From assembly GCA_033063855.1 (NCBI GenBank), contig CP093830.1, forward strand, positions 11,842,854-11,906,853: a DNA stretch of 64,000 bases. The letters are read 5' to 3'. The notes beneath the pieces were generated by a model, which was not told the DNA's origin, searched no databases, and was given only the letters and a program-made list of their open reading frames with translations. The translations under genes were made by a program, and so were the position numbers. Source of the stretch: Smittia aterrima. Taxonomy: Eukaryota > Arthropoda > Insecta > Diptera > Chironomidae. Of this stretch, positions 27,001-38,119 are shown one piece after another (positions within the stretch are counted from its first letter, which is position 1; every line of letters starts with the position of its first letter).

Positions 27001-30000
27001 CAAGACATGTTGTTGAATGATAATGGGCCGAGAGCTTTCATTTTTTTATGACTTTATATGGAGACGGATTATCCCGACATTCAAATTTTCTAGAAAAAAA
27101 ATTGTTTTCGAAAGAATCGAAATCAACTCAACTGATTTCGAGGACAAAGACATTTAATGGAATGACAATTGAAGGGGAATTTTGTCGTTAAAAGTAAAAA
27201 TATTTCGATCCTTTTCATCACTCGCAAAGCTTTTAATGAAAGTTTTTCATTGCTTCGATCGTTTATCTGAGGAAAAATCTTTACTGTCAAACAATAAGTG
27301 GAATTTTATAGTCTCACTAACGGTTTTTCATTAAGGACGTAAAAATAAATGGAAAATCAATGTGAAAGCGGATCAAGGAATTCGAGTTTGAATTGTTGGA
27401 TGAAAAAATGGAGTTTAAACTAAAGTTTTAGCTTCTCTGATAAAATGTCAGCAGATTAATGCCTTCTGACAAATATTCGGCAAGTTTTCCGATCGATAAT
27501 CCGGAAAGATTGCGGGGCTTTGTAAACTTTGACAAATGCCAACAAATTCTCAGAGAATAAATCACTTCCCTCTGGTGTTGCGTTGACTTTTAGTTGATCT
27601 GGATTGAAACTTTGCACCATTCAAATCGAATCGAATTTGATTGATTTTCCACTTTGAGTTTTCTTTGTTTGTTGTTATGGAGAGAGAAAAAAGTCTTTTG
27701 CCGTTTAATGCAAGCCATTTGACTTGGCTTGCAATTGAGAAACATTTCGAAAGCGTAACAAACGAACAAAAACCTTTTTCACTTTTGTTATGTTCAACTA
27801 ATTTCGCCCCGAGGTGTTTAAAGATCAATTCGAAAACTTAATCAACTCTGTTGAGAGTCGCTTGAGAAATAGCTTTCGAATGAAAGTTTAATTCGATTTA
27901 ATCGATTGGCTTTGTCTCCATAGAAACGCTGTACCAACAAACTCTCCTTGCTTGACCTGTAGGTAACCGTAACGGTCTTAGAACAAGAGCATTACCTTGG
28001 CCGCTCTTACGATGATTGAACGTTTCAAATAGCATTACAAATGCTTCGCAGTCCGATGAGTAATAAATCATAAATGTGCTCGATTCTGCTTCTTATACTT
28101 CTTCCTTTTCAATTGATTGCTCCTTGAGAACTTCAGGTGAACAAAGAAATATCGAAATTGTTGATGAAAGCTTGAAGAAGTCTTACTCGAAACGACGACA
28201 ATAAGAAGGAAATAAATCCTCGTTGAGGACTGAAGAAAGCTTTCTCCTTCTCGATAGAGTAATTTTCGATATTTTCCCATCGCCAATATAAATCCGACAC
28301 GCTCATTCAACTTTAATACATTTTCAAGTATTTGAGAATTGATAATTTATTTTACACGAGAAGGTTTCCGTTTTTCCAGGCGCTTTCGGATTTATTTACT
28401 CGAGCAAAAGGATTTCCGCAGATAAAATTGTATTTTCGACAAAATTTATTGATGAAGAAACTTTATTTTCTCGCAAAGACTTTTCTCGGAAACTTCAAAA
28501 TTATTCCCTGACCGTTAGGATAAAAAATTAAAACAGAAAACCTTTTCACATGCCTCATAAATTTTATGATTACTCCTGATAGAGCACTGAACATTTTGAG
28601 GGCTCATAATCATTTCAAATCTCGTCCACTCTAATGGAAACTTGATTATCCGTGTTCTGATTTCAGAAAAATTGCTTAATTTAATTTTCCGTATCAAGTC
28701 TTTCCTCATGGCTACATTCTCATGATAGTAATTATTATTATGCAGTCTAAAGTGACTAGATTTTAGTAAATTTCATTGGAGATTCATACGAAGCGAGTTC
28801 AGCCTCCTCGTAGATGAGCTTACAGAGATGCTCGAGGATTAAAATTTAATTATAATTTATCATAAATTATATGTTCTCACATTCATTGCTGGCATCTGCT
28901 TTGTCTATTCCTAGCCTCCCCCGCATTACAAACATCTCACGAGAAATAATTTGACGAGGGGTCGGCAGCCCTCTAAGAGCTCTTTATTCCTTTAATACCG
29001 AATGAGAAAAATGCCGAACACATTTGCACCATATGCTGATCAGAGAAATGGAGACTTAAGCATTTAAAAGCTGAGAACACGCACAACCAGGGAATATGTC
29101 GAGAGGAAAATTTCTCAAGCTCATGTGCGAAATTAATTTTCCGGTTGATTAAACAAGAATACGCTTCATGTAAATTGTTTTCTTTGCTGTGCGTACCGGA
29201 ATTGTTGTGCAATGCTCGAGAAAATTCTCTCTTTCTTCTCCACCGCCTGAAGCTGAAAGCATGAATAAAGTGTAGAAATTTTAATTATTGCCAAGAGCGT
29301 AGAGAAACATTGTTTTTCACTTAGAATGCTTTTTCGTAACAAAGCGCAAATTCGGATAATTCACAAATGAATCTTCAACATTTTTGATGGATGAAAATAA
29401 TTTTCCTGTAACTTCTAAATTCTGATGCATCTTCATGCTCCTTGACTACGAATCCTAGAAACGAAAGTGAAATTCCATGTTTCCGCTCAATTATGCTGAC
29501 TTGATTCCGTAAGTGCTTCTGTTTACATCTTGATCGAATGACTGAGAAAGATTCAAATGCGGAAATAAAAAGAAACTTTCGCTTTTGTTTTATTTTCTTT
29601 CTCTTTCACTCTCGCACACACAACAATGACTTCACATTTGCGCGGGTTTAATTCGCTTTGGCGGATTTTTTTGTTTCGACAGTCAAATATACTCGTGTGA
29701 AAGCTAATTGAATGATATGCTTTGTTAAACTCCTGTTAGCGCTGATGAAAGCGGATTTCATGTTTGACAATAAAGACAAGCAAACATATTTTCTTTTCAA
29801 CTTCACAAAGAACAATCAGGAGTCTTTGTAGAATGCTCAATTGACGAGAAAGAGATAAAGTCACGTTCTTGAAGTTGGAAAAGTTAATTGTGTTAATGAT
29901 ATTTGCGTCAAACCTCGCCATCGCCACAAAATTACCGTCAACGAACTTTTTTGCGTTTTCAGCTGTTTCGTTGACTGATTTAATTTTTTACCCGCAGTTG

Positions 30001-33000
30001 ATTAGCACACGCGATGTTTTCATCAATAATTCAAGGTGAACTGACCAACTAATTGCGCAATTTGCACAATTTAAAGTCAAAAGCGATTTACTCATCGATT
30101 TATCTTAAAGCTCAACGCAAATTTGCTCTTCCGATCGCTTTTTTATCTCCAACGTGCTTAATTCAGCATCAACATTTTCCATAAATAAATTGCTATCAAT
30201 AGCTCGGCTGCATGTGTACTTTCGACACTTTATCGCTTTCACATCCTCTTTCAGTCGCGATGTTTATTTTCTACTCAATTAAGCCGCTCTGTTTTCAATG
30301 TTCCAACTGGTTTATGCGCTGCTCTCATGCGAAACATTTATCCCTGTTCGCCCTTGTCCATTTTAATTCCGCTTCCTGCATTTTAACATGAAGCAACGAC
30401 GATCCTCTCCGCTTATTTAAAGGTGCTTTTAATATGCGAAACTGAAATTTATTGTTTTTATTCAAATGAAAAACTGTTCACGATTCTCCTTTTCCGCTCA
30501 AGTTGAACTTCCACTGTAATCCCTAGTCATGTCTCACGAATTTTTTTTTTCAATGAATTGTGAATGTAGCGAAAGAAAGAACATCGTGTTCGTTCGTAAT
30601 AGGATTCAGTTGTGATGAATGCTCTCTCTCCTTTTATGGACCTTGGCATATGTACGGTAGTGGTCAAGTTGCTTCGCTTTTTTTAGACAGCGAAGCATTA
30701 ACATGTAACACACATTTTAGGAAGATTCTTATCGTCGAAGTCGTTCGCTCCATGCTAAAGGAAATAGAAAACACATTTGCTGGTTCTCTCGCCCGATGGA
30801 AGCTTAGAAGAAATGTTTTTATTTCGCATCGACTTGATTCATTGCCCACATTTAATCTTTTTTTGCCTTCGTTTGCTTTCTTTTCCAAGATTTTTCTTTT
30901 CTTATTCCATCAAACATTTTCGGTTTTTGCTGAAATTTGTGAGTTTTTTTAGTCAAGGAAATGTTGTCATACGACCGTTTGCATTTGATTTGTGGATTTG
31001 TTAGGAACTTTCATTATTGCTTCTTCGGATTTTTCTTTTTGTCTTCGTTTTATTTTTTGATATAAAATCATAAATCGATTCATAAATATTTGATTTGTCA
31101 TTTGTGAGTCAAACTAAGTAATCGCAAAAGTACTCGAGAATCTCAGTGAGGGAGAATAAGCAATTGCAGTTAGACTGTTTCTTACGATGAGATCATCAGA
31201 TTTAGAAATGAACAAAAGCGTTACATTTAATCTCACCCCATCTCTCTCGCTGTTCAAAACAGAAGGCTTCCTCAACCATCTGATCAAACTAACAAAGTTA
31301 TCGTCAACAACGAACTCCAACTGCTTTCAATTTCTTTGTTAAAACACTACGTTGCTCGCTTTAAAGCCTTTGAATTGAAATTCAAAAGGATTCGTTTCCG
31401 GCATAAAGAGAATCGATATTGGAGAATGATGCGGTGAAATGTTTGTTCAAAATTAACATCTGTTGTTCATTTCGATAGCAAAAAAAAACTTCGATCCTTG
31501 ATGGATTTTTCGTGTTCAGCGTTTTTATTTTACGTATGCTAATGTGACATCTGAATGTGGAAAATATTGAATTTCTTTTTTCCATCTCAATTGCAGATCG
31601 CCTTCGGAGCACTCAGGGAGAAAAGGATGCTGCGGCCAAATATTCCAAAGTCCAAAATCATTAGGTTTAATCGCAGTGCTAGCTTTAGGAGGAGTCGCAT
31701 GTTCACTCGGAGGAGCAGCTTGGGGAGCGAGTGGATTAGCGGGACCGCCATCATCTCACGTCACAATTTCGCTGTTAATGATTGGTGAGTTAATCTCAAA
31801 TGAAAATTAAAATTCAAATCCATGAAATCCAGCTCAATATGAAGTGAAAAATGGAAAACTTTTCATCTTCATCTAGTGAAGAGCAGAATGTTGATTGAAA
31901 ACGATTTTCAATCCTTATTGAAAAATTCATCTCCTCCTCAACTCTCCGGGATTTTTTTTTATCATCATGAACTCTTATTATGCGGGATGCAATATGATCG
32001 AGATGAGTTTTTTTTTCTCCCGATGCGGAAAAATATTCTTGAAGGCTTCCGAGAAAGCTTTTCCTATTATGTCTCGTCGAGAAGGGAAAGAAATATTATC
32101 AACACATGATTGTGCAAACGGTGAAAATGCCATCTGCATTTTTGTAATAACTCGATAGAGAAATTTCCTGCTGTTAGCTGAGACGATGTAGCGTCGAAGA
32201 TAGAGACTGGGGGAGAGCATCTTTAAGACGTTAAAATGAAAGCTTGTGGACTTTAAATTGCTTTTATGATGGCATTTTTACAAACTCTCGGAGTTCATCC
32301 AAAAGATATTTGAAAACTCTCGCCAACTTGTCTGCTGATATCGCTTCTGGGATGACCATCTTTAAGAAATGATTAAATGATATTACCTCCTCAAATTGAA
32401 TCAGCCTCCAACGGTAACGACCCTTGTCGCGTTTAAATATATTCAGAGAGGTAATAAAACCCAGAACTTTCGTCCTTTCATTGTTTCGAATGCTTTTTAA
32501 AAGTGTCAATGGCATCATCCATAAACATTCCGCTTGCTTGGCCCATCTGCAATGTTATACGAGACAGTTTGTGATAATAGGCAGGAGCAGGCCCTCGAAA
32601 ATGGACCATAACTCATATTAAGTTTCCTAATTTATTTGCATTTTTATTATCATCATCAACCCTCGAAAAGGAAGCGTCTTGGAAGGCAGCGGAATAAATA
32701 TTTCATTTTCCGTAGGTTTTATGAAGACGCCCGTGGAATAAATATTTATTTATGTAACAACTTTCTCTTCGTAGAAGTAGAAGTAGAAGAAGCTTTTCTT
32801 GGTCAAGCACTTTTGCTGTTTCATTTTCATGATGTGAATTCATTTGATTTTGTTTTCAAATGAAATAAATCAAGGACCCAACCAGCAATTTATCATCATC
32901 AGAAATAAATTTTTAACGAAGAAAGAAATCACAACTCGTGTGAGTCCTTGCGTGAAACTTTTTTTCCCACTTCGAAGCTTTTTTTATTCTTGCCGTTGAC

Positions 33001-36000
33001 ACTTTTAACTTTCCCTTCTTTCGGGTTTTGTTTTGCGTCTCGACATGCTAATGCCTCTGCCATGACGATTTAACCACGTAGTTCACACCGAATGTTTTTA
33101 TTCTCGAGAGACGACATTCCGATGTGTCGTCGGGGTGACGTTTCATAAATAGATTTGTCAAAATCCACGTCAGTTGAGCTCTGGTTTTTGGCTGCCGACG
33201 ATTTTTTATGTTTGCCATGCGAATAAATCATCTCGTGCGATGATCGTCTAACATTTTCCTGCTTCGTTAACTTTGTTCAGCATGACGACAACGAAAGCTC
33301 AACTGAAAGCTTCAACGAGGTTGTCTCAATTTGAATATTGTTTCAGAGAAAAATGCAATTTTCGAGTCAAAGACTTCGAGAACGATGTCTCAGTTTTCTC
33401 ATCTCGTTTTTCAATTTCAATTTTAATTGAAATTCAAGATTTATTGGTATCATCGGAGCTTAATAGCCAAGCAGCCAATTCGTTCTGTTTTCTCAAGAAG
33501 AAAAAAGTTTATAATAAATTAGTGTCGAGAGAGATGCAATCAATTCGATTTTAATTGGCATTTGATGCCAGAAGCGAGATTTCCGTCATTCTGAGAAGGA
33601 AAAATATTGAAGAAGTTAAGTTTTCAAAAACGAGCCTAATTTTCCTGTCGACGAAGGAAAACACGAGAATTCAATTAGGAGGAAGACTGTTTACAAGATG
33701 GAAATTTTACGATCAATTTGAGAGTTCTCGTCCATCTCGAAGGGAGCAACGAAGGCACGAGAATATTTTCCCAACAAAGTTTGCATAATTTTTCTGGATC
33801 ATAAAACGTTTTTGAATTCATAATACTCGAAGCTTTTTGTAAATTCTTAGCTTATCCTTCATTGAAAGCTCGTTTAGAAGTTTTATGATGAAACATTTTA
33901 TTAAACTTTCACTCGAAATTCTCATTACTCTCGGAGCAATATTTTTACGAAAACCAATCGAGTTCGTAAACATTCATTATTGGATTTTGAATTCAAACAC
34001 TCGTTGTTGATATTAAAATTTTGCCTTTGCCATCGAAAATGTTTGCCTTTCAGTAGTCGAGGCAAAGTTTATAAAGGATTTTCTTCATTACCTCTTAAGT
34101 CAACAAAGAAGTTGCCTCGAATCAAAAGAGACTTTTCTTTTTGAAGCGTCGTCATCGTCATCAAACAACGTCTTCAATCAGCTCAAGCAGAAACCAAAGA
34201 CTGCGAGAGAAACTCTTCCTTTCTCAACCAAAACACTCTTTGACGTTTATTTTTTCTTCCTTCTTTTGTAATAACTTTGAACATTATGGCGAATGAAAAT
34301 CATTTGAGGTAAAATTATTCGATCTTAATTAATTAATTGCCCTTTTCCGTCTTTACTCAACAAAAATGAAACATCCGAAAGAAAGTTTCTTCCGAGAAAA
34401 AAGAGGAAAGCACAAATGGAAAAGTTCAACAAAAGAAGGGAAAACAAACGAGTTTTCCTGTAGTGGCTTTCATTCTCAGCCATGAAGTTGAAATGAGTAA
34501 TGAAAGCAAAACCTTCTAAGGAAACCCTTCCGTCGTTTCCCTTCTCTGGCTCTTAAACTTTTATGTTTATTGACTGAAGCGTAAATAAGCATTTGCTTCG
34601 TTTACTTCGATTCTACTAACCGCCTCCCAATGTGAATCTTCATAAATTTAACTTTGACTTCATCAGGTGCTCAAGTGCCAAATTTAGGAAGTGAGAGAAG
34701 TTTACTGAATGATAACGGACTGGATCTCGATTTAAATACTTTTAATAGAGCTTTAATAAACTGTTATTGCCAGCAGTGCAACTGTAGATCAAACTTTTAG
34801 TTTTATTCTCCACCCGCAATCATAATGAAGAGAAAAATATTTTCCTCGGCGGTGAAAACTTTATAGAATCTATACGAGAAATTCATTTTTATTGTCGTCG
34901 CATCGAAAGTTTTCGTATAAATAAAACTTCGTCTCTCTCACTCTCTCAGCTTCGCTCTCTGTGTTCCCTTTTAATTTAATTTTAATTCTTCTCGCTCCTT
35001 TTCACCGAAATCTTCTTTTCCTGGTTGTGGAAGAAGGAAACAACTTAGATCGGATTAAAAATTGCTTTTCTCTCTTTTTGTTTTCCACTTTAAAGCGACG
35101 CTTGTGTGCTTTGCTTTCGACTAAATAAAGTTGTAATTCTCGTTTTCTTCGAGATGGGAAAAGTTTCTTATTTTCGTGAAAGCTTTCACCCACACTCGCT
35201 GTCTATGTCTTTTAAACGTGCATCTTTTCGCAAATATAAAATTATCATCCGACTTAAGCGAGGAACACAAAGTTTTTGGTGCAGAGAAAAACAGAAAAAA
35301 GAACATTTCGCTTTGGCTGGGTTGGAGGTTGAAGAAGTTTCCCTTAATAGGAAAACATTCGTGAAGATAATTTTAATCCCGTTAAATATGATCCAGGTGA
35401 ACGAAGAGCCGTAAAGAGCAAGCGACAGCACAAATGCTTCAGCTCATATCTATTTGAAGCGAGGATTTATGTCATTAGCCTTAAAATGAAAATTATGAGA
35501 TAAATCTTGATCAAGACGCATTTGCAGGGAAGCACATTAAGATCTACGATCTCAACCTAAATTGACTAACTTGCACAATCTTAATCTCATCATAAATTTG
35601 CTCCTTCCAAGTTGTAGACTTTGTGAGTCTGACTTTCAAAGTTCTAAGCTTACAAGTTCACATTTGGTAAAGTTTCTTCCTTAACGAAAACATCGTTTCC
35701 TTTCGAAACAAAATATTAATTATAACATCACAAAGTTTAATTAAAATCAAACAGCGAATGTCACGAACAGAACGAAACCATCGTTAATGGCGTTTTTGAC
35801 AACATAATGGAAAAACTTGCACGCTTGACACAATTTTTTCAAAATATTGTTTCATTTGTCCTTAGGAATCGGCGTGGTGCTCGTGACGATAAGTGGAGTT
35901 GCTTGGAGAATCTCGAATTCCGATAGCTCGCATTGCCTTGGAATGGAAGGAACTGAGTTTGAGCACTGCGGTCGCCAGCAATGCAGCAACAGCATGTCTC

Positions 36001-38119
36001 ATGGTCTTCTCTATCCGGAATTCCAACATCGTCCACCGCCCCCGAGCTATCAAAGCTCCATGCAGGAATATCGATTAAGGTGAGAACAGCAAACTCTCTC
36101 CACGAAATACATTTGAAGAATAATTTATTTTTTAGGTTGCTGCTTTTGGATCGAGATCGGCAGTCACACGGACGAAGGATAGCAGCAGCTGTAGCAGCAG
36201 CTCAACAATCAGCGTCACCTCCTCCAACTTATCGTTCAAACAGCGGCTCACAATTGAGGTACGAATCGATAACGATAAGCAATTGACCTACATTTAAAAT
36301 TCGAACACAGAATTTTCCTTCTCCCACTTCATTATCAATGATGCATAAACATCATTAAAATTATAATGATTTCGGTTTCACGAAAATTCTCTGTGCACTC
36401 CTGATCACTAGATGAGACTATTTTTTTTTTCGTTGAACGTGTGTTGAATGCGAAACAGTCGAGGCCACTTAAAGTATGGCGACTATGCCATTAATGTAAT
36501 TTGCGACCTTAATTTATCGCCAAAGCATTCAGGGAAAACTTCTGTTACATTCAGAAACAACGTGAATTATTGATATCTTCTGTTCTTAGTGCAAATTGTG
36601 TTGGACATGTTTGTAAGAAAATGTTTGCTCAACAGGGTCGGTTAGTTATGTTAATTAGTTGCGTTGACCAGGAGCTTACAAATTTTGATTACGCTTTCTT
36701 AAGAAGTTCCTTAACAAAATAATTGGATTTCATGAAAATTTTATTCGCTTTTTCCCGTTGGCTTGAGAATAAATTAATTTTGTATTTTCAAGCCGTTTCC
36801 TTTAATCATCAATATTCTAAGAAGAGGCAGAGAGCAAGAGGGAACTCAAATTATGCTTTTGATCATTTTTGCGTAAGAATTTTATTGGGAAATTCAAAAT
36901 TTTTATGATTGCTCTAGGTGAGGGAGAATTTTGTTTGTCAACGCTTTTATTTGCTTTGGTCGACTTCGGGGATATTTTCTTATTTCTTGTAATCGCTTTT
37001 ATTGTTTCCTCATTCGGTTTTACAAGAAATAAAATTTCATTTTATGGCTATCGGTTTATTGCGTTGATGACTTCCTGGGCATAAGCTTCACCCGCGGGAA
37101 CATGTCAACCACAAGGAAATTGTAATAATATTTTTTACCGCTCACTTGCCAGGAGACTCATCGATTCATTTAATGTTTATTGCTTACTCAACTTTCTATC
37201 GAACACAATTATGTCGTGAACAGAAGAGTTGGCATTGAAAGGATCGCCTTGGGAGTCTTCCCGAGATTACGTGAGGAATAAACATTTCAGCAAAAGCTTT
37301 TTCTTCTTGTTAACTTTCGTGAATTAGAATCGTTTTCATATCTTGATGTTCAACACTAAGGAAGTCGATCGTTCACGCTCGAAACCATTATCACACAAAA
37401 AAAAGGGAAACCTTGCGATGTTTTATTCATTCACTGATAAAATCTCTCGCAATTTCCAAGGAAATTATCTGGAAAAGTGAAAGCACAAGAAAAACTTCCG
37501 AAACCTTATCAGAGAATGACATAAAAGTAATCGCCGTTGATTAATAACAATGATTGCCCATCATTTATATTCTGTCCTCATTTTCCTTCTTGTCTCTGCT
37601 TGCAGATCTCATCGAAGCACAGTCCTTGGAAACGCTTCAAATAGTGGGACAGCCGGCAACATATTCACTGAACTGACCGGAATAATAAGCAATATTCCAG
37701 CCACAACAACACTGCCCACACATCAAGCTTGTAGTAATCGATTAAATGCTGTGCCATCAAATGAAGGAAATTACCACAACAGCAACAACTCGCCAACGCA
37801 CTTGTCTGCTGTTAACACATCAATTCAGGAACCACCAGCAATAACAACCACGCAAATTAGCCAGGCAAAGAGTCGACTTTCAATTAATCACAGTGGGAAT
37901 GACGATGATTTCAACAGACGACGTACAAGCGAATTTAATTTACATCCGACAAAGGATATGGCAGCAACGAATCAACTCAGTTTTATCACAAATGTCTCAG
38001 GTGGAAATGGTGTCAATAACTCAGACGAATCACATCGTCGATGCAGTCATGAGAACGGATTGGTGACAATAGTTACAATTAACAGTTTAGGCGTCGAAAA
38101 CGGCAACAGCATTGTTTGA
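15010..38119 (+). CDS. Two-pass membrane protein with PPxY motifs, five coding exons (unrecognised)
   Basis: Join 15,010-16,088, 31,597-31,784, 35,866-36,079, 36,136-36,258 and 37,606-38,119. All junctions are GT-AG and all phases fit (AG|A, G|GA, AG|G, AG|A), giving 705 residues. The first ATG follows an in-frame stop at 14,968. Residues 1-256 are Ser/Asn-rich and probably disordered; 257-276 form an Arg/Glu/Gln-rich basic run. Two hydrophobic helices are at about 381-404 and 414-436, small-residue rich and joined by a short Gly/Pro loop, so both ends should face the same side. PPxY motifs occur at 318-321, 481-484 and 523-526, the usual ligands of WW domains such as those of NEDD4-type ubiquitin ligases. 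The tail is Ser/Asn-rich. Introns are 15.5 kb, 4.1 kb, 56 nt and 1.35 kb. Exon 1 lies in the loop of the inverted duplication and arm 2 lies in intron 1. A trafficking adaptor role is only inferred from the motifs. Confidence 0.8.
16089..19835 (+). other. Intron 1, right part of the inverted-repeat loop
   Basis: This intronic DNA starts with the donor GTGAGT at 16,089. It contains pyrimidine-rich and T-rich stretches and a GTC trinucleotide run at 16,668-16,685. Several open frames (17,388-17,666, 17,716-18,105, 19,479-19,730) lack domain similarity or flanking splice sites that would keep the frame, and I do not consider them exons. Confidence 0.55.
21110..21520. other. Arm-2-specific patch facing 8,900-9,233
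   Basis: About 410 bp with no similarity to the corresponding interval of arm 1. It is AT-rich, non-coding and without terminal repeats that I can see. Confidence 0.65.
23303..24448. other. Arm-2-specific patch replacing the DAPIT-like gene
   Basis: This 1,146 bp block occupies the place of 5,716-7,100 of arm 1 with unrelated sequence. I found no open frame with protein-like composition and no trace of the DAPIT-like gene. Borders are abrupt: GCAAATGAAGT-side at 23,302 and TATTGACATCTCC at 24,449. Confidence 0.8.
27090..31596 (+). other. Intron 1, downstream of arm 2
   Basis: Unique intronic DNA ending in the acceptor TCAATTGCAG at 31,596. Nothing in it reads as an exon; open frames (for example 30,560-30,952) are rich in Phe/Leu/Ser as expected of random T-rich sequence. 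Confidence 0.55.
31785..35865 (+). other. Intron 2 of the two-pass membrane gene
   Basis: It begins with GTGAGT after 31,784 and ends with TTTGTCCTTAG at 35,865. It separates the exon carrying the first helix and half of the second from the exon that completes the second helix. No repeat or gene was found inside. Confidence 0.7.
36259..37605 (+). other. Intron 4 of the two-pass membrane gene
   Basis: It starts with GTACGA and ends with CTGCTTGCAG. It contains only AT-rich sequence without coding features. Confidence 0.7.

Larger units (their letters stand above)
19836..27089. repeat. Arm 2 of the large inverted duplication, inside intron 1
   Basis: Reverse complement of 3,076-10,509, lying wholly within the first intron of the two-pass membrane gene. 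It is about 180 bp shorter than arm 1, chiefly because the non-matching patch 23,303-24,448 is smaller than the one in arm 1. The outer border is at 27,089, after ATTCAAATTTT; beyond it the sequence (CTAGAAAAAAAATTG) is unlike the left flank of arm 1. Shared open frames in the two arms, for instance 25,285-25,623 and 4,541-4,879, are kept open by the recent duplication and are not evidence of genes. Confidence 0.95.

Noticed and set aside
37550..37605. Signal-peptide-like start of the frame 37,550-38,119
   Set aside because: The hydrophobic lead is the translated polypyrimidine tract before the acceptor at 37,605; the true exon starts at 37,606 in frame with the preceding exon.
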